Shown piece after piece: positions 8,107-8,711 of a DNA stretch of 8,711 nt. The notes below the pieces were generated by a model. It was not told the origin of the DNA. It ran no database searches and was given only the letters and a program-made list of their open reading frames with translations. A program made the translations under genes and the position numbers. The stretch's first letter is position 1. Each line of letters begins with the position of its first letter. This stretch comes from UBA7398 sp964597305 (GTDB taxonomy: Bacteria > Actinomycetota > Actinomycetes > Nanopelagicales > Nanopelagicaceae): NCBI GenBank assembly GCA_964597305.1, contig CAZQWU010000046.1:1-8711 (forward strand). Direction: 5' to 3'.

Positions 8107-8121
8107 GCGATTTGTTCAAAT

Positions 8122-8153
8122 AAAAAACGGCCTGAAGATTCAGGCCGTTTTTT
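8122..8153 (-). terminator. Rho-independent terminator of rpsA
   Basis: A perfect inverted repeat lies 12 nt after the rpsA stop. An 8-bp GC-rich stem (8128-8135 with 8140-8147, CGGCCTGA against TCAGGCCG) has a 4-nt loop and is flanked by six A bases on one side and six T bases on the other. Read on the minus strand it ends in a run of six U followed by AUUUG, a textbook intrinsic terminator. Because the repeat is symmetrical it could also work on the plus strand, but no plus-strand gene ends here. Confidence 0.92.
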
Positions 8154-8165
8154 ACACTCGTAATA

Positions 8166-8711
8166 TTACTCGGCAGGAGTTTCTTCCGGCGCTGATGCAG
8201 CTGCTGCATCGGCGGCCTTGGCTTCTGCTTTCTGTTTTTTATGTGCCATAAAGCGTGCCTGAGCTTCTGCGTATTGTCGTTCCCACTCTTCACGTTGCGC
8301 TTCGAATCCAGGTTTCCATTCTTGAGTTTGTGGATCAAACCCTTCTGGATAAATAAAGTTTCCGTTTTCATCATATCGAGCAGGCATTCCGTATTGAGTA
8401 GGATCAAACGCTTCTACCTCAACATCATGGCCCTCATTGGCTTGCTTTAATGAGAGTGAGATGCGACGACGTTCTAGATCAATATCGATGATCTTGACGA
8501 AGAGTGAGTCGCCTACTTGAACAACTTGCTCTGGAATCTCTACATGCCGTTCGGCAAGTTCAGAAATATGGACAAGTCCTTCGATGCCGTCGAAGACGCG
8601 AATAAATGCACCGAACGGAACGAGTTTGGTCACTTCACCAGGTACTACCTGGTTAATAGTGTGGGTGCGAGCAAATGCTTGCCATGGATCTTCGTGAGTC
8701 GCCTTAAGCGA
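8166..8711 (-). CDS. rpsA: 30S ribosomal protein S1, C-terminal part (start beyond window edge)
   Basis: The frame stays open to the right edge and gives the last 181 residues; the GTG at 8633 is an internal Val codon, not the start. Residues about 20-90 of this fragment are a complete S1 RNA-binding (OB-fold) domain, with VPFGAFIRV (31-39), GLVHISELAERHVE (45-58) and the closing RRRISLSLKQAN (81-92). Then comes the actinobacterial S1 tail with FDPTQYGMPA and YPEGFDPQTQEW, a charged helical stretch (EAQREEWERQYAEAQARF) and an Ala/Lys/Glu-rich end. S1 binds mRNA on the 30S subunit and helps translation initiation. The TAA stop at 8166 is followed by the intrinsic terminator, so rpsA is probably transcribed apart from coaE. 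The sequence is typical, with no sign of damage. Confidence 0.96.
   Translation of the reverse strand, partial: SLKATHEDPWQAFARTHTINQVVPGEVTKLVPFGAFIRVFDGIEGLVHISELAERHVEIPEQVVQVGDSLFVKIIDIDLERRRISLSLKQANEGHDVEVEAFDPTQYGMPARYDENGNFIYPEGFDPQTQEWKPGFEAQREEWERQYAEAQARFMAHKKQKAEAKAADAAAASAPEETPAE

Noticed and set aside
8114..8119. TTGAAC on the minus strand as a -35 element for coaE
   Set aside because: It lies only 7 nt upstream of the TACAGT hexamer, far short of the usual 16-18 nt spacing.
8054..8407. A 117-codon minus-strand frame bridging rpsA and coaE
   Set aside because: It runs through the rpsA terminator hairpin and overlaps both real genes in another frame; its Lys/Asn/Gln-rich product looks like an out-of-frame reading.
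8166..8633. An rpsA start at the GTG at 8633
   Set aside because: The same frame continues to the window edge and encodes the start of the S1 domain and the conserved HEDPWQAFA stretch, so the GTG is an internal Val codon.
1..8711. Mobile elements, CRISPR arrays, tRNA or rRNA genes, toxin or defence genes
   Set aside because: I saw no direct repeats with spacers, transposase-like frames, cloverleaf-like sequence or accessory genes; six housekeeping genes explain almost every base.

Overview
The window is a dense run of six genes, all on the minus strand and about 99% coding. Read in the direction of transcription (right to left) the order is rpsA (its 3' part, cut by the right edge), coaE, uvrB, uvrA, uvrC and rapZ (cut by the left edge). 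The proteins resemble actinobacterial versions: the S1 C-terminal tail, the 'LEFTWIK' and 'YFGPYAHAWA' stretches of UvrC, the UvrA N-terminus and the Arg-containing P-loop of RapZ. Sampled lines give a G+C content in the mid-40s percent, low for Actinobacteria, and genes abut or overlap. I infer a streamlined, low-GC actinobacterium, possibly of the freshwater acI/Nanopelagicales kind. The phylum is fairly secure; the lineage is a guess.

Layout: 8166-8711 encodes the last S1 domain and tail of ribosomal protein S1. The only real intergenic region, 8095-8165, holds a strong intrinsic terminator for rpsA and, immediately after it, a TACAGT -10 hexamer placed so that transcription would begin at the A of the coaE ATG (a leaderless mRNA). 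From there coaE (dephospho-CoA kinase), uvrB, uvrA, uvrC and rapZ are joined by an ATGA overlap, a TAATG overlap, a 2-nt gap and a 13-nt gap, with no terminator between them. They almost certainly form one transcription unit that continues off the left edge, probably into yvcK and whiA as in other Actinobacteria.

Together the three central genes encode the complete UvrABC damage-recognition and incision nuclease of nucleotide excision repair. UvrA2 finds the lesion, UvrB verifies it, and UvrC cuts on both sides. CoaE completes coenzyme A synthesis, and RapZ is a P-loop nucleotide-binding protein. All key motifs are intact and I see no frameshift, mobile element, CRISPR array, tRNA or rRNA. 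I found no sign of an undescribed system. What deserves a second look is the organisation: a combined uvrB-uvrA-uvrC operon apparently driven by a leaderless promoter tucked behind the rpsA terminator, with no recognisable SOS box.
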